NCBI RefSeq assembly: GCF_018294505.1 | Contig: NC_057809.1 | Coordinates: forward strand, 414,818,104 to 414,882,103 | Length of the DNA: 64,000 nucleotides | Direction: 5' to 3' | Source: Triticum aestivum | Lineage: Eukaryota > Streptophyta > Magnoliopsida > Poales > Poaceae | Shown: one piece after another, positions 34,861-46,700 of the stretch | Numbering within the stretch: the stretch's first letter is position 1 | Layout: each line of letters begins with the position of its first letter | Position numbers and translations under genes: made by a program | The notes under the pieces: generated by a model | What the model was told of the DNA's origin: nothing | Databases searched by the model: none | Seen by the model: the letters and a program-made list of their open reading frames with translations, nothing else

Positions 34861-37848
34861 GCAAGCAGTCCACCTAGAGGTGTATTGAAATCTTGAAGTC
34901 TTGTAGTCTTGAGGTTGATCCAGATATTATTATCACACTCACATCTCACATGAAACACTCATACCAATCCTCGTCTACTGAAGCATAGCTAAACTAACTT
35001 AACAACAATTCCCGGGGCTTGGTGACAAGGGTACGGGTTCCTACCTCATGATTCTACTGAAGCTACAAGTTTCGATATTCCTATCGGATGCAAGAGTAAA
35101 AATGGCACTAATGCAATAAAATCATATGTATTCAAAATATGATCAAAGTGAACTTGCCTGTTATAGTTGATGAAGTTTTATCGCTCTCAGAAATGTCCTG
35201 ATAGTACTATTCATCGCTCTTCAGGAGATCTATATTAATCACATAAGTGTACCCATATAAGCATTCACTCTAGCAATCAAAAGAAATATACAAGTAAAGC
35301 AAAAGTGAAATCCAAAATAAACACAAAGATCAAATTAAAGGAATCTCTAAAAAACACTTTGGAAAACTCCACTGGTTGTAAAACAAAATAGAAATAGTGT
35401 TATGTAAATAAGTTCTTAACAGAAGAAAAAAAATTAATTTTTATTAAATTAACAGAAAGAATTTTACTCTTAAGTTTTCTTAGGAAAAAAGAATATATTC
35501 AAAGGCTATTATACAATTCTAGTTATGATCAAAACAATATTTACTTAGAATTAAACCAAAGCCAATTTCAACTATCAATACAAATTGTTTCTGGTCTAAT
35601 TAAACTTAACAGAAAATAAAACTTGCAAAACTAAATTATTATTTTTTGAAAATAAAAACTATACTTGCAAAGAAATCAGTTACAAGTTATTATGAAACTA
35701 GAATTGATCTTATGCAAACAAGCTCAAAACTAAACTAAAACAAAACAAAGATACTTTTGGTGAAAAACTACTAGTGTCAAAGTGAAAACCTACTAGAATC
35801 AATCTAAAGTGGCAAAAGAATTACTTTTTAAAATAAAACAAAATCATTTTTCTTATTAACAAAACTAGGCATAAATGCTATTGTTTTGAATCTGTTTAAA
35901 ACGAATCTAAATAAACATTACAAATTAATTTATTTAAACCACTGGATAATCAATTTCATTAGAAACCAGTAGCAAAAAGTTTCAATCCAAAATATATTTT
36001 TATTGAAAAATTATAAGTAAATCAAGGTTTGAAGCAAATTTGACCAAATTCAAATTTAAAAACTTCAAATATGAAAAAAATGAATCTATAGAAACTTTAT
36101 AAAATTCTGAAACTAGTGCCAAAAGAATCACTCAAAAACATTTAAAACTCTAAAGGATATTAAGATTCTAAAAAACAGAACTAAATCTGGAAAAGAAATA
36201 AAAACAGAAAAAGTAAAAAATGCTACGGATCGGCTACTGCTACGTGGCGCGATGTGAAATGGGCAAGGGATCGACCGAACAGAGAAACGGGCGGACGACC
36301 TATCCGAAAAGAAAAAACGGTTTGCGACTTTAAGTCATCTAATCTGAGCCGTATGATTTAGAACTGATGGGGAGGATTGCTCCGATGGCTTACAAAGGTG
36401 AGGGAAGGAACTTCGGCGAGGCTCGACGTTGACGGCGGCTTGGCTCGAATGGGGTGGCGTCCCTGGTTATCTTCGAGATCGAGGAAGCGGTCGGGGTGAT
36501 GAAGTCGACAACGGCGGAGCGGATGGTGGTGACGGCGAGGTTCGGGTGGACGAGGTGAGTGGGGTGAGGTCAATGGCGGCGGCGGCAGTAGCGAACTCCG
36601 GCATGGAATTACGGCGAGGGGAGGCGTCGGGTGAGGAGCAATTAGGGCGGAACGAGTGCGGGGAAGCTCGGCTTTTACAGAGGAGGTGTCGTGGGGGAGG
36701 GTGCGAGCTCAAAAGGGCAGGAAATCGCGACAGGGTTCAATGTCGTGGCGGACTCCGGCGAAAGTCACGGGAGGGAGAAAAGGAAAGGTGGGATCCGAGA
36801 TCGGACAGTGGGCCCCACTATCAGCGAGAGGGAGAGAAAGGAAGGCGCGGGTGGCGGATCGGAAAGAAATCGGGTGCGAGCGAGGACTAGGTGGGTCGCG
36901 GCAGTGCTGGGCCTCACTGGCTTGGCCAGCCTCTTTTTAATTTATTTTTTCTATTTACTACGTATAGCGGCACAAAACACTCCAAAGCAAAATTAAACCA
37001 AATCCAAATAAATTGAAATTTTGCACATAATTACTTTTAGCATACATAGGTCCTTGTGCACTTTTTATTGTTGCCAAATAAAATCTAAATAAATTCAAAT
37101 AAATACAAAAGCATTTTGTGGCTATTTAAATAATCCAAATTGATTTTTGAAATATTAAAAATACCCTCATAATGATTTCTTCTATTTTTTTATGGGAGGG
37201 AGTCATTTTACCCTCATTCTCATATTTTTATTCTATAGGAGAAAATAAATTTCATAGAACTAATAAAATTAGTATTCAATAATTCCATAAAATAGCTATG
37301 CAAATAAATTCAAATATTTTTCAAACCACTTTATGTTGGTTTCATAATTTATTTTCCATATTTTATTTCTGATATTTGAAGGAGTTATATTTCCTTTCTC
37401 ATTATTTTAATTGAATATATGGAAATGATTTTGAAACTGACATGGGAAACTTTCTCAAATGACATTTTGAAAGTGGTACTCATCACTTCCCACTCTATTT
37501 CATAATTTGAGGAAGTCATCTATCTTTCCTCATGAAAATCCTTGAGTGGCATGAAGTTTCTGGTTTGAAATATTTCAAATCAAATTCAAATCTTCTCAAC
37601 CCCCATTTTTTCATTTCTTTAATGTAAGAAGACATGTCATCTTCAACTCTAAGGTTTTGTATTTGAAATGAATTCGAATTCATTGAAACCAATTGCAAAT
37701 ATGAAAGTTTGGGAATGTCCTTTTATTTCCTCTCATTTAACTTTCAAAAAGTTTCAAATCCCACTTATTTTCACACAATCAATCATACAAACAATCAGAA
37801 TCATTTATTTAATATACATTCCAAAATTTAGAATTTTGGGATGTTGCA
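34861..37848 (-). mobile_element. Long LTR-like segment (Tekay/Del-like?), truncated
   Basis: On the minus strand the segment starts TGCAACATCCCAAAATTC, which resembles the TGTAACACCCC-type LTR start of long-LTR Gypsy elements. It continues AT-rich, then GC-rich with a CT-rich tract (36940-36400), then AT-rich to the minisatellite. No protein domain is found. The other boundary is not visible because element 1 and element 2 inserted into it, so I cannot confirm a TSD. It could be a solo or partial LTR at least 3 kb long. Small open frames in the GC-rich core (36358-36996) are low-complexity and not accepted as genes. Confidence 0.4.
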
Positions 37849-38030
37849 ATTTGTTTTTAGTTCTTTTTTTTCTTAAAAAGGGCAAAAGCTTTGTGTTTCA
37901 TTGCATTGATAGAGAAAAGAGTCATTACAAGCCCCAAGAAGGGACAGGACTGACTTACAACAGCCCAAGCAAGGCACACACCCAACGCACAATACAACGC
38001 CCCTAGACCCTAGTCGTAACTTGTTGTTTT
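37849..38030 (-). mobile_element. LINE-like 3' tail fragment
   Basis: A T-rich run (about 37860-37874) followed by AAAAAGGGCAAAAGCTTTGTG and TTTCATTGCATTGATAGAG reads on the minus strand as the 3' end of a grass LINE with a short A tail. Only the tail is present; the left junction abuts the LTR-like segment. The right limit is a guess. Confidence 0.35.
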
Positions 38031-40231
38031 AAATTTCTTTCCATGGTCATTAAGAGAAACATTTGTGACAAAGCTACGTAATAGATCGTCATAATTGCAA
38101 ACTAAGTAAACATGAGAATAATTCCACCCTACTACAAAGAAAAAACTACGAGTGTGGACACACAAACGATCTTTTCATCGCAATTCGAGAGACCTTTACA
38201 TGGTGTGCCGATCGAGCGCGAAAGCCAAGCATATGCATGATGCATGCAGGTACAAGGCATCTAGTGCTTTGCTGCTTTTGCAGTAATGGTTGAAACTAGA
38301 ACAGTGGTTCTTCTTCCTCCGGTCTAAAGTTTATTCATGATTTTTCTAAGCTAGCAACGTCCTAGCAATAGCTATATGCGTGTTCATCACTAGAGGTGGT
38401 GAAGCTAAAGCACTTTGTTTCCTTCTATTTTCTTCTGAGGGAGAAAAGTGCTTTATTCCACGGCTACCCTAGTCAGTCCGACGTGTTTTCACAGTATTTT
38501 TAGTCGAGCAACATGTGTTGATTCGGATCGATGCTGAAAGAGAGCCCTTTTGTTATGTTATTACATCTATAAATATCTAATTATGCTGGTATGCTTACGT
38601 AAGAAATTCCGTTTTATATTCGGACACCAGAAAGGAACTCCATGTGTAGTCAAGAAAGGAGAGATCTTATTCACTGCCCGAGCATGTTTGGTACCTATAT
38701 AAACTTAAAAAATGTAAGCTCACTTTCCGTCAGGCGACGGTGAAAACCCCGAGCCGATTGCCAGAACCGCTGCATCAGTGCATTAGAATTGCAATTCTGT
38801 AGTGGTTGCCACTAAGCAAGCACAAGGCTGAACAAAGGTAGAAGCAGAGAGAAAAGGCATGGTTTTTCAAGTCCCTTCAAGGTGGGAGCTTGACCCTACC
38901 TGAATACACGGACTGATCAAATCAAAACCCTCGCGCAAAGGAGCCACGCCCTGCAGTGCCAAGTGCGTGCGTGATGCAGATCTTTCAGTCGACATTTTAA
39001 TCATCCATCGAAAGAATGTTTGCCACCACAAACATGAGCCAGCTTTCCACCGCGTGCATGCTCATCCATTTTGCATCCACTGTAGGAAATCCAGCAAGTA
39101 GTACATATAGTATCCAGCAGCTTGCATGCTCATCCATTTTGCATCCACTGTAGGAAATCCAGCAAGTAGTGCATATAGTATCCAGCAGCATTCATGCATG
39201 CAAGAAGCAAAGCTAGGTTTAACTATATATACCCCGGCCTGTCGCGATCATGGTTTGTGCTAGATGTGCAAGCTGAAACTGCTAGGAGGGGATAAGCTGC
39301 TGCAACAAAATCCAGGGGCGAGCCTTGGCCCTTGGGCCATGTGTAAAAGAGGGGGAAATGAAATGCATGCATATACCGGTGAATGGTGATTGCTTGCACA
39401 CGAAGAAAGGCACAGAGCCTTGCTTTTCCACGTACGTCAATAGGGCCGGTGAGAGGGAAATGCATCTCTATCCAACTAGGGAGAAGAGGGCGGCCGGGAG
39501 CAGGAGTAGAAAGCAGCAGACGGCAACACATGCGCCCGAAAGAAGGCTAGGCACGCACTGAAACGAAAAAGAAGACGGCCGGACAGCAACTAGACGGGAT
39601 ACTGGCTAGCTAGGCCACCACCGGACCGGTAATGCGATGCGGATGCAGAATCTAAGCACTGATTGCGGCGAGGGAGTCAAAGGTTCCCCGTCCACCCACC
39701 CACACGCGCGAGATTCTTCGCGGAGGCTGCGGGGAGGCGACACGATGCTCAGAGATTCCGGCCGTATCGATCGATGCCACCGGCAAACTGCTTCTTTCCC
39801 TCTCTCTCAGTGCTATAGCTCCCTAAAGAGAATAGAGATCATGGCTAGGGCTAGCTAGCCGCGACTATGGACGGCCAGGGTAGTTTGTTCCTCACCCCGA
39901 CTCTCTGGCTGTTGCTACGCTACCGCTACGTAGAAATGCTTGATCGGGCATGCCGGTCACTCGGTAAGGTTTCTCCGTCGCAATTATTCCTCGTAAAGCA
40001 GCAACCAGCTCGTGGCAGACAGATGAACGCCAACGGTCATGGAAGTGAGGAGAGCCGCGAGTGCGCCAGGAGGTGGCGAGCGGACTGATCATTCCATCAC
40101 ATCAGGAGGAACTAGCTTGTCGATATGATCGCTCCCAGTTTCTGATTTTTATTGGGCCACTCAAAGTGCCACATATATTGCAGCTACACCACTACTGTCT
40201 GCAGGGAACTATATATCCTGTTTACATAACT
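38031..40231. other. Intergenic stretch, no recognised gene
   Basis: No exon, transposon terminus or RNA gene that I can support. Open frames are short and without domain features. The only structure is the tandem duplication at 39056-39191. Confidence 0.5.
39056..39191. repeat. 68 bp tandem duplication
   Basis: Two adjacent 68 bp copies beginning GCATGCTCATCCATTTTGCA (39056-39123, 39124-39191) differ at only a few positions near the end of each unit. Confidence 0.85.
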
Positions 40232-40316
40232 ACTCCCTCCCTCCGATCCAAATTAAACGACGCAGCCTCTATACAAAGTCAAATCATCCGAATTAAATGA
40301 CGCAGCCTCTATACAA
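40232..40316. mobile_element. Stowaway-like MITE fragment
   Basis: The sequence begins CTCCCTCCCTCCGATCCAAA, a Stowaway-type terminus, preceded by TA. It contains a near-repeat of AATTAAACGACGCAGCCTCT. No opposite terminus is found, so it is truncated. Confidence 0.45.
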
Positions 40317-40329
40317 TGTCAAATGTTGC

Positions 40330-40771
40330 ACATTAAGGCAGGGTGTTTATTCTCATCTATTGTTTATACAAACACACTAACAAGCATCCAAGCAACAATT
40401 CTGGTACATGGAAGATTTGCAAATAGCAGCACCACATCTACATTCAGGTAGATATGCACGCTCTAAGTTTACAGCTGAAGCAAGGTGTCCCTCCAAGATA
40501 AAGAAAACCTTCATGTACACATTCACAAACCAGCCCAACTGAACAACTTCAACAGAAGAAAGCCTATTCAGACATTCTTCTCCTTCGTCGGCAGTATTGT
40601 CGTTTTATTGTCAACTGGGGTCGGCTCTATAGTCGACGCAACACTCATATTCAGAGGTGAAAAGCCTTTCTATCATCTTGTTCATGTCCTGTCAAACAAA
40701 TTCAAGGCATCCTCTTCTCCATTAGGAGTTCGACACCGTTGCCCTGTCAAAAACCTCAGGACAACTAGCAT
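40330..40771 (-). other. UPF2: Probable UPF2 3' UTR
   Basis: The stretch follows the UPF2 stop codon without a new gene. An AATAAA lies on the minus strand at 40352-40347, which would give a 3' UTR of about 430 nt. This is inferred; no transcript was available. Confidence 0.4.
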
Positions 40772-43700
40772 TCATCTTCTCCTGCCATATCCTTGGTAGA
40801 AACCACCAGCGGCGTGGTGACGCCGAGCGCCTCCCCTGATCCAACCATCCCAATTGCCCCGCCCACCTGATCTAATACTGCTGCTGGTATTGCTCCCTCC
40901 TTGGCCCCAGTTCCCCATTTGTGACGATCCGCCATTCATTTCTTCCTCCTCCCTCTCGTTGTATTCAAGGATCCTCCGCTTAATGTTCTGCTTCTCCTCA
41001 AGCTCGGCAGCTTCTTGCTGCTTTGTGCTCTGTACAAGAGAGCAGTCGCCAGGGACGAACATCTGCTTCGTCTGTTGCTTGTGCCCTTTCTTCATTAGCA
41101 CCTTAACACGCACCTTGCTGCCACCACCAGCATTACCACCCTCTTCATCCACAGTTTCTTCTCCACTCTCTGACTCCACAGCCCTTGCATCCTTTGAACC
41201 TTCAAGGACATTCATTGGTACCTTCATGTTCAAACTGGACCTGGAACGCACCTCCGATTTACGTGACTCCAAACTCTCCTGTAGAAGGGCTTTCAGCTCT
41301 CGGTCAAAGTCTTCTTGCTCCTTGGGATCAACCTGCACGACCTTTTGCCTAACCTCAACACCCTCATCTTCATCAGAACCAACAGGCATCCCATCATCCT
41401 CATCATCACCTTCGTTCTCCGATGCATCATTTGATTTCTCCTCAGACAGAAGATCTTCTTCATCTTCATGACCACCAATGCTGCCACTATCTGAATAGCT
41501 CTCACTATCTGCGCCTTCTCCATGATCCTTACCATTTCCCTCAGCTCCATTCGCTGAACCCCTGCCATCATCATGTGGCTGCCTTTTCTGAGATTCATTG
41601 TCCGAGTGCCTTTCACTCTCAGGTTTCTCTACTGAGGCCGCACGCTCGTGTTCTTCGAGTTCAGCTAATGCAGAGTTAAGTTCATCTATTGATGAATATC
41701 TGGTCATGTTTGGTCGTAGCTCAGCAAACAAATCCTGAAAGAACATATGGATGAGCTCACTGAAGGGTTGTGCAAGTAGAGCTATGGAATATATTCGATT
41801 CTACATTAAAACTATCATGTTGACTTTTCTTTTAACTCCTAATACAAAAACAACAGCAATAAAACAGTATTTATTGCCTTATTACAAAAATAATAGGTTC
41901 ATCTAAGATATTGCCCTGTTTCTTTTGTATAGCATTTACTTTGGAACATGTGCCATGTGCCTTGCTGCTGCTACAAAAGTCAAGGCTCGACACCATACAT
42001 TTATCGTTGTTTATTTTCTTTTACTCATTCTATTTTTAAAAGATTAATAGCATCCAGAAGCCAAAAGCTTTTGTAGAGTGTTGTTCGACATTCTCTAAGG
42101 GCAAAAAACGGCCTAGTGCACTGGTATGAATATTTTGAATGGTTCAGGTCTTTGCTGCCTGGTTGCAAAAGGAATATCAAATATAGCATGCAATACGATA
42201 ATGTTTGAACACACGTCGTTTGATATATGTGTGCACTCTTATAATTTTCAACAAGGTGGAGCTGGCTTTCAGAACGAGGGCTGGCTGTCGCCAAGCTCAA
42301 ACATAAGCACTGGGCCCCATGTTGTCGCTAGCTCAGTGCTGCTGTGTTTTGTTCTATGAGATATTTTAATCCGTAATCCACCTCATGGGACTTGGGAGGT
42401 CTTTTTCCCTACTTAAACATTTGAGCTACCTTTCATCAGCTAGTTGTGGGAGTGGGATAGATGGTTGATAGAGACTTGTTAAGTATTGGTTATGTGCTAG
42501 CCTGGGTTGAGACAGTCAAGTTTTAGCTCAGTAAAATCCGTTTTGCCGCTGTTTTTCAATGAAAAATAAGGTTTCAGTAATATGGGTATACTAATTTAGT
42601 TCCTCCTATTCCTTCTTCTTTTTGGATTAGCTCCACCAATTCAGAAAAAGCAAAGTCACAAAGGAGCGAGACCCACATGGTTCCCTGATTCTCAGAAGCA
42701 AAAGGGTTGCATCATCTACTAGGTATAAAGTTGTAACCTATATTTGACGATCAACAAGTCCACTGATCTTCAGAAGCATGATGATATTTATAAGCATGCA
42801 ACATTGTGAATGTAAAAATGCAAGTCCTGAATATTCTCCTATTGGTAAGTGCATGGATCTTCAGATGCCCATCAAAATATATTCAACTATCAACAGCTCC
42901 ACTGATCTTCAGATGCACGTCGAAAACATTCCTTTGGTTAACTATTACAAATGTGAATGCTACGATTGCTACAGTAAAGTCTTTTGACTCAAAGGATCGA
43001 ATCTTTCTCTCTCATTATCAAAATGTAGAACCTACAAGATAGGAACTTTGCTTCGGTAGACACCCCCTAGAAAAGTTTATGGATTTTGATGCAGATTAAA
43101 GGTAGAGATTAGAAGGTATCCCTTTAATAAAAAAAGGGTAATATAGGCTTTTGTATCCAAATCAGTCTATCCAATACGTTTGATCTGCAGGCTAATATGG
43201 TGATAGCCTTTTTAAGTAACTTTAAGATTCATGCAAACTTTTAGGACCCGAATATCCAGCAAACGTCAGATTTTTAGACATGGCAAATCGAACGTTTTTC
43301 ATGGCAAATTATGTTCCTCGAGGATGACAAGTTTAGTTGGCGAGCATGGCAAATCCGTCTCAGTTTAATTTTTTTCCAGGGAATTGCCGTGCTTGCAAAC
43401 TAAATTTGCCATACTCGTGTCAATATAAATTGCCATGAAAAACATTCAATTTACCATGTCTAAGAATCTGACATCAGACTTTTAGCATTTTCGAATTTTA
43501 AGAGAGGGGGGGGGGGGGGGGGGGGGGGTTATCAAGGCAAAAAAACTCACAAGATAAATATTCTCGTCTACCAACAATAGAAATTTAACTGTATCCTTTT
43601 TTTGCGAAAAGAAATTTAACTGTATCCATCTTAGAGGGAATGGTTATTTCTTTACTTTATAGCTCAGCAATTATCACTGTTAAAAATCTCGTCCGATTTA

Positions 43701-46700
43701 ATCAGCCAGTTAACCAATTTATTGGCCGATTCACCTATTAATCCCCTACTCGCCAGTGCAGTTACCAGTTAATGATTTCCTGAACATTGGCATTTATAAT
43801 AGAGTAAACTCACAGAATATTTATGCATGTTGGCAAACTGTTCACACGAGAAAGAAACTGACAGAAGTATTTATGCATGTTGTGAAGTTATACATGAGAA
43901 AGAAACTAACCTGAATGTCAAACTCTATGTCAAGTGGTAAGGGCCCTTTCATAATAATGTATCTTTGAAAATGTAGCAAGAACTTGTCAAGCTTTCTTTT
44001 GGACGAGCCTCTAGTGAAATAGTGGCCACAAGTCTGCAGAAGTGTTATGATCAACCTGATCCTGAAGCAATCTTCTGGTGGATCCAACACATCTTGCTGT
44101 GCAAGAAAGAAATTAAGAGTGATTGATCATTCTCAGACATACGCTTGCAATAAGTAATACTCCCTCCGTCCCAAAATAAGTGACTCAACTTTGTACTAAC
44201 TTTGTACCTTTAGTACAAAGTTAGTACAAAGTTGAATCACTTATTTTCGGACAGAGGGAGTATGATAAAAAAGAGGAATTAAGGTTAATGTCATCAAATT
44301 TCTAGGGTGCAAATAGGTATCACACATAAGAAATAATTTAACAGTTCTTTATAATTGACAATTTTAGATCGTGCCGTACATAACATGCAATCACTTTTTG
44401 CACTTTGATTTGAGCACTAAATCAACATGAAATTTAGTAAAAATTGATGCCACTTTTAGTATTCTAGCACTATTAAAATACAACATCAAATATAAATGTC
44501 TTAGCCAGGAAAGGAGGCAAGTTTGCTGTGAATAGTTTTTCTCATTTTGTGTACCCTTAAAAAAGAATGGATTTGACTTAAAATTTTACACATAGATACA
44601 CTAATTTGAGAAGTGCATTTAGAAACCTTTGGGGGAAATGATTTTGGTGTCTGAACCAAAAGCAATTACATGAAGGGTAACTGCAGAGGATATACCGACT
44701 TATAGCCAAACCCAATAAATCTAAGTAACACTTCTATTAACATCTAAAATTATTACGAGAATCACACACGTCTTTACATGCCAGCATCTGAACCACATTT
44801 CAACGATGATAAGGACTAGCACCGGAAAATGAATTAAGGTTAGCAAAAGTTTCAATCTTACTAAAGGATGTAAGTGCTTACTTCATAAGTCCCATGACCA
44901 AACATAATGATAAGGTATAATGTCTCAAATACAACTGATGAGTCAATATGCTTGTAGCTGTACAGCTCTCCAAGAAATCGCATGTGTGCAAGTCGTCTTT
45001 GTTGCGTCGCATAGTCATTCAACTCCAACCCAACCCTTATCTCTTCCAAAACCTAAATCAAATTAGATAAATAAATTAACTCAATTGGATGCTAGCTGAT
45101 TGCACCTTCTCCAAAATAAACTAGATACAGCCATTCTCATAGGTCAATAGGTACTCTCGAAAATAGGTAACTTTGCCTGCCATTGACATTTATGAGTTTG
45201 TCACATATATGCTTGTGCAATGAATGTAAATTATATCAACCAGATTTTTCTTTTGGGGTCAAAAACATCATTTAAGGCATCAATTATAGGAACTGACCTC
45301 ATCTACCACTGCAACAGCAAAGTCATCATGATAACGGCTAAGCCCAGCAGTGAGAAGAGCAATCAGGTGAACTTGGCTGTACTTTCCCTTGTGAACCTTT
45401 AGAAAGCACTTTACAAGGTATTGCTGGCACTCTACCCAAGGTAGCTTTCGTAACTGGCGAAGAACATGCTCAACACTTGATTTGTCGAGATCTGAGAAAA
45501 GCAGCTTCCTTATGTACTGCATAGGAAGAAAAAGAAGCATTGTTCATTATTGCACTCAATAGGTAAGTGAATTTAAAGGGTCAGAGAAGAAGTAAAATCT
45601 TACTTGATACAAAGGTGGGCGAACTTTTGAAACTCTCGCAGATCTTTCAGGTGGTTTACAAAGGTAGTAGGCATTTTCTACAAGTGTACTGTGGCGCGGA
45701 TCCAGATTCTTAACATTTTTCAATCTCATCAGTATCTCCAGCATGTTAGCCATGCGGATTGTAGTTTCAGGTGAACGATATAAAAAACGTCCGCATGTCT
45801 CGAGAAGGTTGCAGGCCACGTCAATATTATGATGATTGAAATCATCTAGGCACGCCTGCAACATTAAACAATAAGCTTTCTCTAAGCAACAGGTGGAAGT
45901 GCAAAAAGCCTAGAAATTACTACTCCATGTATAAGACAATACCTTCAAACAACTAAAAACAAGAGCCGCTGGTGCAATTTTGAATTTGCACAATTCTCCA
46001 ATAAATCTTATATTCTTTATTTTTGTTTCAATGTTGATCTGATCCTGTAAACAGAACAGAGAAGAATAGTTAGTCACAGTACATCAGTTTATGTAGATAT
46101 CCTGTCCCCCTGGATTTAAACTCCAAGATTCTCCTAATTTAAAGGATGTGAGGGAGGTCCTGGAGATGTTTGATCCATGAATTACTGTTTATAATGATGT
46201 TAGTATCTTAGCTTAGGTTCTAGACTTAACAATAAATCGCAAATATTGTCAGGGATAGAAAGACAAATCAGTATGATAGGAAACAAGAACTTAGCAATGA
46301 GAAGAAGAAAAAGCAAAGAAACTAAGAGTTACTATGATCATACCTTTTTATTTATTAAGAAGTTGAACTCCTCTTCAAGCATGGGGAGAAGCATAGTAGG
46401 GACATCTTTCATACATGATGACAATGTGGCAATCATTCGAGAATAATACGGTAAAAGCTCCAGAGAAGTCCTTGGAACACTGAATAAGGCCCGCACAAGT
46501 TTTTTCCGGCTTGCTTTAGAATTCAGGTAGCAAAACTCAACCTGGTGAAACCAAAGTAGCTTGAGAATGATAATGAGCCTCTGTGAAAAGGACAGACAAT
46601 ACAGCAGGAGTAAATACCGTCAATTGATCTATAAGATCACGGCTCACACATCCTGGCAACCTCTGTAGCAGGTTGTCCAAACTTCCACCATCCAAGGCTC

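Noticed and set aside
36358..36996. Overlapping open frames on both strands in the GC-rich core (up to 153 codons)
   Set aside because: Low-complexity, Arg/Gly/Pro-biased products on several frames at once; this is an effect of composition.
40854..41471. 205-codon Ser/Pro-rich frame on the plus strand opposite UPF2 exon 16
   Set aside because: It mirrors the acidic, Glu/Asp-rich UPF2 frame and has no features of its own.
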